Shown here one piece after another: positions 16,665 through 26,490 of a stretch of 42,091 nt of DNA; positions within the stretch are counted from its first letter, which is position 1; the number at the start of each line of letters is the position of its first letter. The DNA lies in NCBI GenBank assembly GCA_035285405.1, contig JAYKJI010000153.1, positions 1 through 42,091 of the forward strand. The letters run 5' to 3'. The DNA comes from Woronichinia sp035285405. GTDB lineage: Bacteria > Cyanobacteriota > Cyanobacteriia > Cyanobacteriales > Microcystaceae. The position numbers and the translations under genes were made by a program. Under the pieces are notes generated by a model. The model was not told the origin of the DNA and ran no database searches. It saw only the letters and a program-made list of their open reading frames with translations.

Positions 16665-16683
16665 ACTATGATGCTGTCATAGT
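16665..16683. promoter_or_regulatory. Perfect 7-bp inverted repeat in a divergent promoter region
   Basis: ACTATGA (16665-16671) and TCATAGT (16677-16683) flank a 5-base spacer. The repeat lies between the divergent RlpA-like and EamA genes. There is no T-run, so a regulator site is more likely than a terminator. The binding protein is unknown. Confidence 0.3.
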
Positions 16684-16776
16684 GTTAACAAAACGATACA
16701 GTCTGACAAAATTTAAGATACGATTAAGACTTTAAGGCTAACTGCTGGCAGCTATCTCGCCTAACATCCCATTCCT

Positions 16777-17778
16777 ATGACCCTTTTTCCCAGTCCGAAA
16801 ACACCCCCCTCTGTCTGGTCGGTTCTCCTCTTACTATCTCCCTTTTTTCTTTGGGGAACAGCAATGGTAGCCATGAAAGGCGTAATGCCTCAAACGACTC
16901 CCTTATTTGTGGCAGCCGTGCGTTTAATACCAGCCGGAATTTTGGTATTGATCGCCGCCGCTTACCTTGGACGAAATCAACAGGTGTCAGGCAAGGGCTG
17001 GTTATGGATTAGCCTCTTCGCGCTAGTAGATGCGACGCTTTTCCAAGGTTTTTTGGCGGAAGGCTTGGCTAGAACAGGAGCAGGATTAGGTTCAGTGATC
17101 ATTGATTCCCAACCTTTAGCAGTGGCTTTAATGTCCCATTGGCTATTCCAAGAAGTGATTGGTTTTTGGGGATGGTTAGGACTGGGAATTGGGATTTTAG
17201 GCATTAGCTTAATTGGGCTGCCTGATGAATGGTTTTATCAGTTATGGCAAACTCAATCCTTAGTAATTTCTAGCCATTGGCAGGATTTTTTTCACAGTGG
17301 GGAAGGATTAATGCTGTTGGCATCTCTTTCAATGGCAACGGGAACGATCTTAATTCGCTTTGTTTGTCGAGAGGTGGATCCGGTTATTGCCACGGGATGG
17401 CACATGATTTTGGGAGGACTACCGCTTTTGGGGTTATCTCTCTGGGGAGAAAGTCAACAATGGCAAAATATTGATTTTAATGGTTGGTTGAATTTGTCCT
17501 ATGCCACCATTTTTGGTAGTGCGATCGCCTATGGTGTCTTTTTCTTTTTAGCAGCCAAGGGAAATCTCACCAGTTTGAGTGCCTTAACCTTTTTAACCCC
17601 TGTTTTCGCCCTCAGTTTCGGCAATTTATGGCTAGGAGAAGTCTTAAGTCTTTTACAATGGGGAGGAGTCATGTTAACCCTGATCAGTATCTATCTGATT
17701 AATCAACGGGAAAAAATAGGTGAGCAATTTAAGTATGTAATGATGATTGTCCGTCGTCCTGTGAGCAGTGACAGTTAG
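16777..17778 (+). CDS. EamA/DMT family transporter
   Basis: A 333-residue integral membrane protein of the drug/metabolite transporter superfamily. It has about ten hydrophobic helices arranged as two EamA repeats: the first begins LLLSPFFLWGTAMVAMKG, the second GLMLLASLSMATGTILIRF. Each repeat ends with the usual ALSFGNLWLGEVL / ALMSHWLFQEVI type motif. Members export amino acids, nucleotide-like metabolites or drugs, and the substrate here is not predictable. The ATG is at 16777. It is monocistronic by spacing, and the RlpA-like gene diverges from it. Confidence 0.88.
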   Translation: MTLFPSPKTPPSVWSVLLLLSPFFLWGTAMVAMKGVMPQTTPLFVAAVRLIPAGILVLIAAAYLGRNQQVSGKGWLWISLFALVDATLFQGFLAEGLARTGAGLGSVIIDSQPLAVALMSHWLFQEVIGFWGWLGLGIGILGISLIGLPDEWFYQLWQTQSLVISSHWQDFFHSGEGLMLLASLSMATGTILIRFVCREVDPVIATGWHMILGGLPLLGLSLWGESQQWQNIDFNGWLNLSYATIFGSAIAYGVFFFLAAKGNLTSLSALTFLTPVFALSFGNLWLGEVLSLLQWGGVMLTLISIYLINQREKIGEQFKYVMMIVRRPVSSDS

Positions 17779-17886
17779 CAATTACTAGAGAGTTTAAAGG
17801 TATTGGTGCTTGACAGGGCCTACTATGGACATCTCTTGGGTCTCTTACAGTGCAAAAATAGGTTTCAATAAATGTGACAGGATTTG

Positions 17887-18363
17887 ATGAAATTGTTTTC
17901 TCAAGTAGTCTATCTATCTTTGGCTGTTTCTTACTCTTTATTCTTGTCAAGTTTTTTTATATTCAACCTCTTTTTTGTCAAGATATGTGTGCGGTTGCCC
18001 TATCTTATGACCCTTATTTCCTTAGGTCTTTACCTAACCTCCGTTGATTTGGCGATCGCTGGTAAAGGCTTCGAGAAACGCTGTGGTTGGTTTGAAAACC
18101 CGACTCCTAGTAATGCCTGGCTTAATGATCGAGATGGTCAATGGATAATTGGAGTACAAGGAGGTTATCAGGCCCAAGGGGATTGGCCCAGCTTCCAACC
18201 CCATCAATGGGTGCGAACAAATGCAGTGAGTTATGGCTACGGATGCGCTTGTTTACAGGTCAAAGTCAACTCTAAAAGTCACAAAATTATTCAGATTAAG
18301 TCCTCTAAAGCCCAATCTTTGCAAGTCTGCCGTCGCGATCGCTTCCTAAAAGAGCCCATTTAA
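17887..18363 (+). CDS. DUF4087 family secreted protein
   Basis: The mature part matches my memory of DUF4087: KRCGWFENPTPSNAWLNDRD, then GQWIIGVQGGYQAQGDW, then SYGYGCACLQV and a final CRRD. Four or more Cys suggest disulfides outside the cytoplasm. The start is ambiguous. ATG 17887 gives a 158-residue protein with a long double hydrophobic leader. ATG 18007 gives 118 residues and a compact signal peptide (MTLISLGLYLTSVDLAIAGKG). The shorter start looks more like a normal export signal. The function is unknown. It is monocistronic. Confidence 0.72.
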   Translation: MKLFSQVVYLSLAVSYSLFLSSFFIFNLFFVKICVRLPYLMTLISLGLYLTSVDLAIAGKGFEKRCGWFENPTPSNAWLNDRDGQWIIGVQGGYQAQGDWPSFQPHQWVRTNAVSYGYGCACLQVKVNSKSHKIIQIKSSKAQSLQVCRRDRFLKEPI

Positions 18364-18468
18364 GTTTTGATTGGAGTTAAATTGGGAAACCGAATGTTTG
18401 ACAGCCAGTCTTTTGACCGTGTGAACCCTTTACGGTAGGATGCTGGCCCTTGCTAGTGGCTCATTTCT

Positions 18469-18822
18469 ATGGAAAGTCCTATTTCATCATCAGTGGATGT
18501 CGTTCAACCTGTTATCAATAAACCCTCTCGTCCCTGGTATCATGCCAAGTTGATTTCCGTCGGCATTACTCCCACTGGTTACATTGCGATTGGTGTTGTC
18601 CCTATGGGCATTATTTCCATCGGTATTGTTCCTATGGGTGTTGTTTCAATTGGTACGGTAGCTATGGGAGCGATCGCAGCGGGCTTTGTTTCTATGGGAT
18701 TAGCAACCTTTGGCGGAGTGAGTATGTCGCTCCTTAATGGTCATCAGACCTTAAATTCTCCCCAGAATCCGGTCGTTATTCCAGATAGTCAGCCGACAGA
18801 GCAACCCCATCACCATCATTAA
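18469..18822 (+). CDS. Glycine-pentad repeat protein with His-rich tail
   Basis: A 117-residue protein. Residues 32-82 contain a glycine at exactly every fifth position (32, 37, 42, ... 82; eleven in all) in units such as GVVPM, GIISI, GIVPM and GVVSI. The intervening positions are mostly Ile, Val, Met, Ala and Ser. This is not the A(D/N)LXX pentapeptide family. It may form a regular beta-helix or a membrane-associated stack. The N-terminus is Ser/Val/Pro-rich with a YHAKLISVG lead-in. The C-terminus is Pro/Gln-rich and ends HHHH. Similar Gly-spaced repeats exist in other bacteria as hypothetical proteins. The function is unknown. It precedes lgt by 36 bases and might share its transcript. 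Confidence 0.7.
   Translation: MESPISSSVDVVQPVINKPSRPWYHAKLISVGITPTGYIAIGVVPMGIISIGIVPMGVVSIGTVAMGAIAAGFVSMGLATFGGVSMSLLNGHQTLNSPQNPVVIPDSQPTEQPHHHH
18562..18714 (+). repeat. In-gene 15-bp periodic repeat coding Gly pentads
   Basis: Ten consecutive 15-base units each begin with a GGN codon. Two longer near-copies of 30 bases occur (CCTATGGGCATTATTTCCAT and CCTATGGGTGTTGTTTCAAT), which suggests growth by tandem duplication of two units. Confidence 0.75.
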
Positions 18823-18858
18823 CGGGGGTTATTCAGGTTTCTGAGTAGGTTGCCTTGT

Positions 18859-19836
18859 ATGATAAATATCGCCAAGGTTGAATCTTTTTCCATGCGTGAT
18901 CCGTTTTTGTTGAATATTATTTTCGGATGGTTGCCCCTTTTGGGCTGGCAATTTCAGTCACCCGGCCCCATTTTTTTTGAATTTGGCCCCCTAACTTTCC
19001 GTTGGTATGGTCTGCTAATTGCCACAGCCGTTTTACTGGGTGTCACCCTATCCCAATTTTTAGCGAAACGTCGTCACCTCAATCCTGAGTTAATTGGCGA
19101 TCTGGCCATTTGGCTGGTGGTGGCAGCTATTCCCTCGGCTCGTCTTTATTATGTTTTCTTTGAGTGGCCTGCCTATAGCCAACATCCCTGGGATATCTTT
19201 GCCGTTTGGAAAGGGGGGATTGCCATTCATGGGGCCATTTTGGGGGGGATAGTGGCGGCCATTATCTTTGCCAGATCCCATAAAGTTTCCATTTGGCAAC
19301 TCAGTGATGTAGTGGTTCCTTCCCTTGCCCTAGGCCAGGCGATCGGCCGTTGGGGAAATTTTTTCAATTCGGAAGCCTTTGGCGATCCTACCAATCTGCC
19401 TTGGAAGCTCTATATTCCCCCGCAGATGAGACCTAACGTTTATTTGCAATTTGATTACTTCCATCCCACTTTTCTCTACGAATCTTTATGGAATTTAGGG
19501 GTTTTTAGTCTCTTACTTTGGCTGTTTTTCTGGGGGCTGAGACATCCTCCCCAATTAAAAGTCGGTACTCTAACTTGTCTTTATCTCATTGCCTATAGTT
19601 TAGGACGAATTTGGATTGAGGCACTGCGTACCGATAGCTTAATGCTGGGGCCGCTCAAAATTGCTCAGATTGTTAGTTTGATTTTTATAATCTTAGGAAG
19701 TTTTGGCTTAATTTGGCTCTATGCTCGCAAAGCCCCTTTACCCGATGTGGTTGCCCTTGATGTCTCTCAAGAATTGGTTGAAGATCCTTTGTCGAACTCT
19801 GATCTCACAGTTGGAAGCAAAAAAAATAAAATTTAA
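18859..19836 (+). CDS. lgt: Prolipoprotein diacylglyceryl transferase
   Basis: Moves diacylglycerol from phosphatidylglycerol to the lipobox Cys of prolipoproteins, in the plasma membrane. It is a polytopic protein with about seven hydrophobic helices. The family signature GRWGNFFNSEAFG is present, preceded by GGIAIHGAILGG with the essential His. The distal GRIWIEALRTDSL supplies the conserved Arg. I chose ATG 18859 (325 residues); the frame opens at a TTG (18850), and ATG 18892 would also give a plausible N-terminus. The length fits the family apart from a slightly longer polar tail (DPLSNSDLTVGSKKNK). cobM follows after 42 bases. Confidence 0.93.
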   Translation: MINIAKVESFSMRDPFLLNIIFGWLPLLGWQFQSPGPIFFEFGPLTFRWYGLLIATAVLLGVTLSQFLAKRRHLNPELIGDLAIWLVVAAIPSARLYYVFFEWPAYSQHPWDIFAVWKGGIAIHGAILGGIVAAIIFARSHKVSIWQLSDVVVPSLALGQAIGRWGNFFNSEAFGDPTNLPWKLYIPPQMRPNVYLQFDYFHPTFLYESLWNLGVFSLLLWLFFWGLRHPPQLKVGTLTCLYLIAYSLGRIWIEALRTDSLMLGPLKIAQIVSLIFIILGSFGLIWLYARKAPLPDVVALDVSQELVEDPLSNSDLTVGSKKNKI

Positions 19837-19878
19837 TTAACAAGATTCGTATTAATTCTAACCCTTAATTTTTAACCC

Positions 19879-20697
19879 ATGACCCTGACTTTTTCCTTTA
19901 AACCCGCCGTTTATTTTATTGGAGCCGGGCCAGGTGATCCCGATTTGTTAACCCTTAAAGGATATAAACTCTTAAGCCAAGCAGACGTTATTCTCTATGC
20001 CGATTCTCTGGTTCCTCGTCAGATGTTGCGAGATGTGCGGCCAGAAGCACAATGTATTAAAACAGGGAATAAAACCTTAGAAGAAATTTTACCCTTGATG
20101 ATTGAAAATGTGCAGCAAAATCGTATTGTTGTGCGTCTCCATTCAGGGGATTTAACCCTTTATAGTGCTATTTACGAACAAATTCAGGCCCTCAGTCAGG
20201 CTAATATTGCCTATGAATGTGTGCCAGGCATTAGTGCTTTTCAAGCGGCGGCGGCGAAACTAAGTACCGAGTTAACCGTTCCCGACTTAGTACAAACCAT
20301 TATTCTCACCCGTATTAGTGGGGCGGCATCCTCTGTCCCTGAAGCAGAGGAATTAGCGTCTTTAGCGGCTCATCAAGCCAGTCTTTGTCTCTATTTAGCG
20401 GCCCGTCATGTGGAAACGGCTCAGGAAAAACTGTTACAACACTATGCTCCCAATACCCCTGTAGCAATTTGTTTTCGGGTCGGTTGGGAAGATGAAAAAA
20501 TTTGGATTGTACCTCTCTCGGAAATGGCGATCGCTACTCGTTCAGAAGATTTAATTCGCACAACTTTATATTTGATTAGTCCCGCCTTAACCGCCAGTCA
20601 AGCCGTGCGATCGCAGTTGTATCATCCCCAACACCGTCATCTATTTCGACCTGGTAAAAAATCGGCAGACCATATTCCCGCTCAAAAACCCGAATAG
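19879..20697 (+). CDS. cobM: Precorrin-4 C11-methyltransferase
   Basis: A SAM-dependent tetrapyrrole methylase of cobalamin (corrin ring) synthesis. The SAM pocket is seen in YFIGAGPGDPDLLTLKG (about residues 12-28) and VRLHSGDLTLYSA (about 94-106). CVPGISAFQAAAAKL follows. QTIILTRISG is diagnostic for CobM/CbiF rather than the CobI/CobJ methylases. At 272 residues it fits the family, with a short basic tail (RHLFRPGKKS). No cobalamin riboswitch is visible in the 42-base spacer upstream, so it may be transcribed from lgt. Confidence 0.9.
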   Translation: MTLTFSFKPAVYFIGAGPGDPDLLTLKGYKLLSQADVILYADSLVPRQMLRDVRPEAQCIKTGNKTLEEILPLMIENVQQNRIVVRLHSGDLTLYSAIYEQIQALSQANIAYECVPGISAFQAAAAKLSTELTVPDLVQTIILTRISGAASSVPEAEELASLAAHQASLCLYLAARHVETAQEKLLQHYAPNTPVAICFRVGWEDEKIWIVPLSEMAIATRSEDLIRTTLYLISPALTASQAVRSQLYHPQHRHLFRPGKKSADHIPAQKPE

Positions 20698-20796
20698 CAA
20701 TAATCTTTCTTTGGCCAATGCCCAAAATTGAGATGTCATTATTCTCAAAGACCTGCTATAGTGAAAGCGTAGTCGTTATGAGTTTAAGCAAGGCCG

Positions 20797-22179
20797 ATGA
20801 CAACTTCAACTGTGGAAAATGTAGTCATTATTGGTTCTGGGCCCGCCGGATATACCGCCGCCATCTATGCAGCCAGAGCCAATCTGAAGCCGGTGATGTT
20901 TGAGGGATTGCAAGCAGGAGGCATTCCAGGAGGACAGTTAATGACCACAACGGAAGTCGAAAACTTTCCTGGTTTTCCGGAAGGTGTTACCGGCCCAGAA
21001 CTAATGGAGCGGATGAAGGCTCAAGCAGTACGTTGGGGAACAGAATGTTATACCGAAGATGTGAGCAGTGTGGATTTGCAACAGCGTCCCTTTGTGATTC
21101 GTTCGGCGGACAGGGAAGTTACGGCTAACAGTGTGATTATTGCGACGGGAGCAACGGCCAAACGTTTGCATTTGCCCAAAGAAGCGGAGTTTTGGAGTAA
21201 CGGGATTTCCGCCTGTGCGATCTGTGATGGGGCCAGTCCTATTTTTAACAATGTTCCGTTAGCAGTGATTGGGGGAGGCGATTCGGCAGCAGAGGAAGCG
21301 GTTTATCTAACGAAGTATGGTTCCCACGTTCATTTATTAGTGAGACGGGGCGAAATGCGGGCCAGTAAAGCGATGCAAGATCGGGTTTTAGCCAATCCCA
21401 AGATCACGGTTCATTGGCATACGGAACCCGTTGATGTGTTTGGCAGTAATCAGCGTTTGGATGGTATTCAAGTTCGAGATCGGCAAACGGGGGAATTACG
21501 TGAATTGGCTGTAAAGGGGCTATTCTACGCGATCGGTCATAACCCTAATACGGGTCTCTTTCAGGGTCAGTTAGAACTTGATGCCGTGGGTTATATTGCG
21601 GTTAAACCTGGAACCGTCGCGACTAGTATTGAGGGAGTATTTGCGGCGGGGGATGTGCAGGATCACGAATATCGTCAAGCTATCACGGCGGCTGGAACGG
21701 GGTGCATGGCGGCTTTGTTGGCAGAACGCTGGTTATCGGAGCAGAATCTGATTATTGAACACCATCAAACCCACGCTTCTGAAGCGTACCAGGCACCGGA
21801 GAAAACAGTGACAGTGGACGATACGGCGGCTACTTTTGATCTGGCCCATACTCGCCATGTGGGAGGTTATGCCCTGCGCAAACTTTTCCATGAAGGCGAT
21901 CGCCCCTTAGTGGTGAAATATGTCTCGCCGACTTGTGGCCCCTGTCGGACATTGAAACCGATTTTAGATAAGGTTATTGATGAGTACGATGGCAAAATCC
22001 ATTTTGTGGAAATTGACCTCGAAGCCGACCCTGAAATTGCTCAAATGGGTGGGGTAACAGGTACACCAACGGTTCAAGTTTTTAAAGATAAGGAACTATT
22101 ACAGGAGTTTAAAGGCATTAAACAAAAAAGCGAATTCCGAGCGGCAATCACTCAGGCTCTAGGATTAGCAACAGTTTAA
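20797..22179 (+). CDS. NADPH thioredoxin reductase with C-terminal thioredoxin domain (NTRC)
   Basis: A 460-residue fusion enzyme that passes electrons from NADPH through FAD to its own thioredoxin domain, mainly to reduce 2-Cys peroxiredoxins. The FAD motif is GSGPAGYTAA (13-22). The reductase disulfide is C140-A-I-C143 (SACAICDG). The NADPH motif is GGGDSAAEEA (159-168). The second FAD motif is GVFAAGDVQD (280-289). After a linker (about 320-350) the thioredoxin domain has C380-G-P-C383 and the cis-Pro in GVTGTPTVQ. NTRC occurs in plastids and many cyanobacteria. The ATG at 20797 is set by homology to NTR N-termini. The gene is 99 bases after cobM and ends before a convergent terminator region. 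Confidence 0.93.
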   Translation: MTTSTVENVVIIGSGPAGYTAAIYAARANLKPVMFEGLQAGGIPGGQLMTTTEVENFPGFPEGVTGPELMERMKAQAVRWGTECYTEDVSSVDLQQRPFVIRSADREVTANSVIIATGATAKRLHLPKEAEFWSNGISACAICDGASPIFNNVPLAVIGGGDSAAEEAVYLTKYGSHVHLLVRRGEMRASKAMQDRVLANPKITVHWHTEPVDVFGSNQRLDGIQVRDRQTGELRELAVKGLFYAIGHNPNTGLFQGQLELDAVGYIAVKPGTVATSIEGVFAAGDVQDHEYRQAITAAGTGCMAALLAERWLSEQNLIIEHHQTHASEAYQAPEKTVTVDDTAATFDLAHTRHVGGYALRKLFHEGDRPLVVKYVSPTCGPCRTLKPILDKVIDEYDGKIHFVEIDLEADPEIAQMGGVTGTPTVQVFKDKELLQEFKGIKQKSEFRAAITQALGLATV

Positions 22180-22384
22180 CTCTCTTCTATCAAACTAGGT
22201 TAAAATCTTGATCTCTCGTTGGCTAAAACGTTGTGGTTTCGTTAAAAGGCCCTTTAGTGACATAAGAGAGATCATAAGGGTTTTAGAGAATGAGCATTTA
22301 GCTCTTTCAACAAGGATGCTGGGTTTCAGCCCGATGATTGAGTGCTAACCTTCCAATCCGTGTACGCAATGTGGGGAAAAACTG

Positions 22385-22406
22385 AAAAAAGGGGGAATTT
22401 TCCCCC
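22385..22406 (-). terminator. Rho-independent terminator after rpoC2
   Basis: Read on the minus strand, GGGGGAA pairs with TTCCCCC (22391-22406, two-base centre) and is followed by TTTTTT (22390-22385). It ends the rpsT-tatD-rpoB-rpoC2 unit. Confidence 0.8.
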
Positions 22407-22468
22407 TCAGCACTTCACGAAATAGAGATCTGCGAAATCGCCATTAGAACGAATCTAAGGATTAATAA

Positions 22469-25400
22469 TTAATCATCTTCGTAATCATCCTCGTCGTCAT
22501 CACCAAAATCATCCTCGTAGATTTCCTCCAGTTCCTCATCGTCATTATCGTCATTAGTGCGACGAAAACGGTTGCCGGTATAGGCACGAGCGATGTTATC
22601 ATCTAGCACCATATGATCGTCGCCATCTAAGTCTTCAACCTTGAGACGAGATTTACGATTAGCAATGGGTTGTTCCACTGTTTCCAGCAGATTATAACTA
22701 GAGGAGCGATTATATCCGGTATCTTCGCTACTGTCTGCCATACTGAGAAGCTCTTCGTGGTTATTAAAGCCCGTCCCAGCAGGAATCAGGCGACCAATAA
22801 TCACATTTTCCTTCAGACCTCGCAACCAATCGGATTTCCCTTCGATCGCTGCCTCAGTTAGCACACGAGTTGTTTCTTGGAAGGAAGCAGCACTAATAAA
22901 GCTATCCGTATTCAGAGAAGCTTTCGTGATTCCCAATAGCACAGGAGTATAACGGGCTGGTGCACCTCCCGTAATAGCCATAGCTTCATTCACCTGTTCC
23001 ACCTGACGCAATTCAATCAACTCCCCAGGCAACATAATTGTGTCACCACCATCATCAATACGAACCTTAGAGGTCATTTGACGAACAATGACTTCAATAT
23101 GTTTATCAGAAATATCGATTCCTTGGGATTGATACACCATTTGCACTTGATTAACCAAGAACTTCTGGGCCGCTTGTAATCCCATCAACGCCCCTTCATA
23201 TACGCCTTTGATATCAACGTAGTAACTGAAGAAAACATCAAGGATTTCATGAGGATTAGCCGGCCCATCGGTCAGAGGATCGCCCACCGTTACCCGTTGT
23301 TCATCGGCGACCATAGCATTTTGACCGGGCAGCAAGGGATATTCGCTGATCGTACCATCATCTTCAATGATCTTAACATCAACGCTTTCATCCTCCATAT
23401 ACTCCACCTGACAGATCCCTGGTTTACGGGCCAGAATACAGGCTTCCTTGGGTTTACGAGCCTCAAGCAGTTCTTCGATCCGAGGTAAACCTTGAATAAT
23501 ATCACCAGTTTTAGCCCGTTCAAACACGAGTAATACCAGATTATCTCCCCGTTGTACCAGATCTTCATGGTCAATATGCAAAACTGCACCAGGAGACACT
23601 CGATAAGGACGCGCTAAACGTAACTTAATTTCATAGCTATCCCCTTTCTCCGTAATTTTTAGCACTTGCCCCGATTCGGTAATAGAGACATCACTCGTTA
23701 AGGGAGAAGCCGCCACTAACAAAGCACCTTCTTTGACGAGAGGAGGTTCATTGACCGTAATGGTTTGAATGTCCGCATCTCGAACAATCAGTACCCGACG
23801 CACCGATTCACTGCCACTTTTGACACCGCGAATCAAACCGGCTTCCTTACATTGGATCTCAGTACGAGCTACAACTGCCCCAGCTGGGATTTGATCGCCA
23901 TCTTTAACCAATAGACGGGTTTGGGTTGTACCACTATGGGGGTCATTTTCCGTATCCCGACGCAGGACAAGGGATTCCAAAATCACCAGTTGCAGACGTT
24001 GACAGTCTTCATCCTCATCATCTTGCAGTTCAATGTCTGCTGATAAATGGGCAATACTATCCACATTGTCGCCCGACATTTCCAGTACGAGTTGAGTACT
24101 GAGGAGATGGGAGCCTTCAACGGATTTAACCCGTTCACCATCCTTAAAGAATAAACGTTGAACAGAACGCAGTTCAATTTGTCGTCCGCCATCGGAATTC
24201 TGAGATCCCTGGGAAGGGGCAGCCGGTTCATCAAATACCGTATATTCTTCGACGGGGCGTAGTAACAGACCTAAACCTTCCGTACTTTCGATCCATTCGG
24301 CCTGTCGTAATTCGGTCACAACTACCCCAGGCAAGACTTCTGTTCCTGGTTGAATTAGTTGACCGGCTTCAATTTTAATGGCATCGGGATCTACGTCTAG
24401 ATGATATTCCCCTGGTTTGATAATAATTTCGCGGAGAATATCGTTCTTTTGAATAACTTCTACCACCCCACTGGATTGACAGAAGATATCCTTAACAACT
24501 TCCGTTCCTCCCTCTACGTACTGACCATCCTCAACAATCAGCAGGGAAATATCTTTGTTGATTTCGTGGGTTTCTTCCGGAATCCAAAGTAAGGTTCCTC
24601 CCTTAGTCACTTCATAACCCTGTTTGCGGGTTCCCTTGGCGACTTCAATGCCTCCATAACGAATCAACCCTCCTGTGGTGGTGCGATAGCGATCATCGAT
24701 CAGTTCTGCCACGATCGCATGATTGGTGACTTTAGTCCCAGGAGCCGTTTTCAGTAAAAAGCGTTGACCGTCAGCCGTATAGATAACGTATTGCTCCCGA
24801 CCACCGGCACTTTCCACCTTGACCTGGGCCTGATCTAGCAGCACTGAAGCCGTAATAATATCAATTTCCCGACTGCCTTCTAAATGACGAACCACACCGC
24901 CACTGACAGAGGTAAGCTTGGTTTCTGCTAGTACACTGCCGACCTGAACTTCTACCCCATTTTGGACAACGGATTCAGCCCCAGGGGGTAAGTTATAAAC
25001 CTCACCAGAGAGTACCCAGATCAGTCCGCCCCGTTGAGCAATACGGGTGGTATTGCCCTGGCGATCAGTTTTTTCTTCCGGTACTAATTTGTCAAAGAAA
25101 ACTTCACCGGCCAAATCGGTCGATACGTCCTTGGTAGCCCGCTCGGTTGAACGTTGGGCCTTGGAGAGAGAAACCTCCGTTAATAGCTGATCGGCTTCGA
25201 CTGCATCCCCATTTTGGACAAAGACGAGGGAACCGGGTGTTAGGGAAATGGCTTGGGTTTGGGACTTTTTCCCTTCTCCCTTCCAGATTAAATCTCCGGC
25301 CACTTCTACCTGTTCGGCCTCTTCTCCATGCCGGGTACGGACTTTACGGGTATTTAGCCCTGGCCCCCATTTTACCGTTCCTTTGGCAGGAGCCTTAACT

Positions 25401-26479
25401 TGACGAGCCACTTCCCCCGTAAAAACTCCCCCGGTGTGGAAGGTTCGCATGGTTAATTGAGTTCCCGGTTCGCCAATGGATTGGGCAGCAATGATTCCCA
25501 CTGCTTCGCCTAAGTCCACCATCTGACCATGCGCTAAACTCCAGCCATAGCAACATTGACAAACGGAACGGGCCGCTTCACAGGTAAGGGGCGATCGCAC
25601 CCAGACCTCCGGTGTTTGGGATTTTAATTCTGGAGAGAGATCATATTTTTTCTGGAGTTCTTGACTGATCTTCTCGGCTAACTCTTCGTCTATTTCCTGG
25701 TTCCGTTGAGCAATAATTTCGCCATCCTTATCCACCACATCCTTGGCTAATAAACGTCCAATCAGGCGATCGGCCAACTTGATTTTGACCTGATCCCCCT
25801 CAATCATGGCTGTCACCCGCAGACTTCGCTCCGTGCCGCAGTCAAATTCCCGCACGATCATATCCTGGGAAACATCCACCAGACGACGAGTTAAATAACC
25901 CGAATCCGCCGTCCGTAAAGCCGTATCAACTAGACCTTTGCGCGCACCGTAGGAAGAAATAATATATTCCGTTACCGTTAACCCTTCCCGAAAATTAGTT
26001 TTAATCGGTAAGTCAATAATTTCCCCCTGGGGATCCGCCATCAAACCCCGCATCCCCACCAACTGACGCACCTGGCTCATATTGCCCCGCGCCCCGGAAA
26101 AGGCCATCATGTAGACGGAATTAAGCGGATCGGTTTCCCTGAAATTCCGAACCACCTCATCTTTGAGTTCTTCTGAGGTACTATTCCAGGTGTCAATTAC
26201 CTTTTGGAAACGTTCAACTTCCGTAATTTCCCCCCGCGCATAGCGAGTTTCCGTGATCCGAATTTCCTTTTCCGCACTTTCCAGCATATCTTTTTTACTA
26301 GGCGGAATAGTTAAATCTTCCACACTAATAGAAACCCCTGCCTTGGTCGCAAACTGGAATCCCAGTGCTTTCAACTCATCCGCCAACTGGGAACAACGGG
26401 CCGCACCATGAGTCCGAAACGCCGCAGCAATCAGCTTTTTCAGGCGACCTTTATCAATCGTATAGTTGTAAAATGTCAT
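22469..26479 (-). CDS. rpoC2: DNA-directed RNA polymerase subunit beta' part 2 (RpoC2)
   Basis: The C-terminal half of beta', a separate gene in cyanobacteria and plastids. The bridge/trigger-loop region is clear: QSIGEPGTQLTMRTFHTGG. The long segment after it is the cyanobacterial insertion SI3, made of sandwich-barrel hybrid motifs, and takes up about half the protein. Conserved C-terminal parts follow (DIIQGLPRIEELLEAR; ITKASLNTDSFISAASFQET). The tail is very acidic (many Asp/Glu). I chose ATG 26479 (1336 residues, MTFYNYTIDKG), which matches the usual RpoC2 N-terminus; the frame runs 17 codons further upstream with unrelated residues coded by AT-rich spacer. It lies 100 bases after rpoB, with no rpoC1 between. 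Confidence 0.97.
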   Translation of the reverse strand: MTFYNYTIDKGRLKKLIAAAFRTHGAARCSQLADELKALGFQFATKAGVSISVEDLTIPPSKKDMLESAEKEIRITETRYARGEITEVERFQKVIDTWNSTSEELKDEVVRNFRETDPLNSVYMMAFSGARGNMSQVRQLVGMRGLMADPQGEIIDLPIKTNFREGLTVTEYIISSYGARKGLVDTALRTADSGYLTRRLVDVSQDMIVREFDCGTERSLRVTAMIEGDQVKIKLADRLIGRLLAKDVVDKDGEIIAQRNQEIDEELAEKISQELQKKYDLSPELKSQTPEVWVRSPLTCEAARSVCQCCYGWSLAHGQMVDLGEAVGIIAAQSIGEPGTQLTMRTFHTGGVFTGEVARQVKAPAKGTVKWGPGLNTRKVRTRHGEEAEQVEVAGDLIWKGEGKKSQTQAISLTPGSLVFVQNGDAVEADQLLTEVSLSKAQRSTERATKDVSTDLAGEVFFDKLVPEEKTDRQGNTTRIAQRGGLIWVLSGEVYNLPPGAESVVQNGVEVQVGSVLAETKLTSVSGGVVRHLEGSREIDIITASVLLDQAQVKVESAGGREQYVIYTADGQRFLLKTAPGTKVTNHAIVAELIDDRYRTTTGGLIRYGGIEVAKGTRKQGYEVTKGGTLLWIPEETHEINKDISLLIVEDGQYVEGGTEVVKDIFCQSSGVVEVIQKNDILREIIIKPGEYHLDVDPDAIKIEAGQLIQPGTEVLPGVVVTELRQAEWIESTEGLGLLLRPVEEYTVFDEPAAPSQGSQNSDGGRQIELRSVQRLFFKDGERVKSVEGSHLLSTQLVLEMSGDNVDSIAHLSADIELQDDEDEDCQRLQLVILESLVLRRDTENDPHSGTTQTRLLVKDGDQIPAGAVVARTEIQCKEAGLIRGVKSGSESVRRVLIVRDADIQTITVNEPPLVKEGALLVAASPLTSDVSITESGQVLKITEKGDSYEIKLRLARPYRVSPGAVLHIDHEDLVQRGDNLVLLVFERAKTGDIIQGLPRIEELLEARKPKEACILARKPGICQVEYMEDESVDVKIIEDDGTISEYPLLPGQNAMVADEQRVTVGDPLTDGPANPHEILDVFFSYYVDIKGVYEGALMGLQAAQKFLVNQVQMVYQSQGIDISDKHIEVIVRQMTSKVRIDDGGDTIMLPGELIELRQVEQVNEAMAITGGAPARYTPVLLGITKASLNTDSFISAASFQETTRVLTEAAIEGKSDWLRGLKENVIIGRLIPAGTGFNNHEELLSMADSSEDTGYNRSSSYNLLETVEQPIANRKSRLKVEDLDGDDHMVLDDNIARAYTGNRFRRTNDDNDDEELEEIYEDDFGDDDEDDYEDD

Positions 26480-26490
26480 AGCAATATTAA

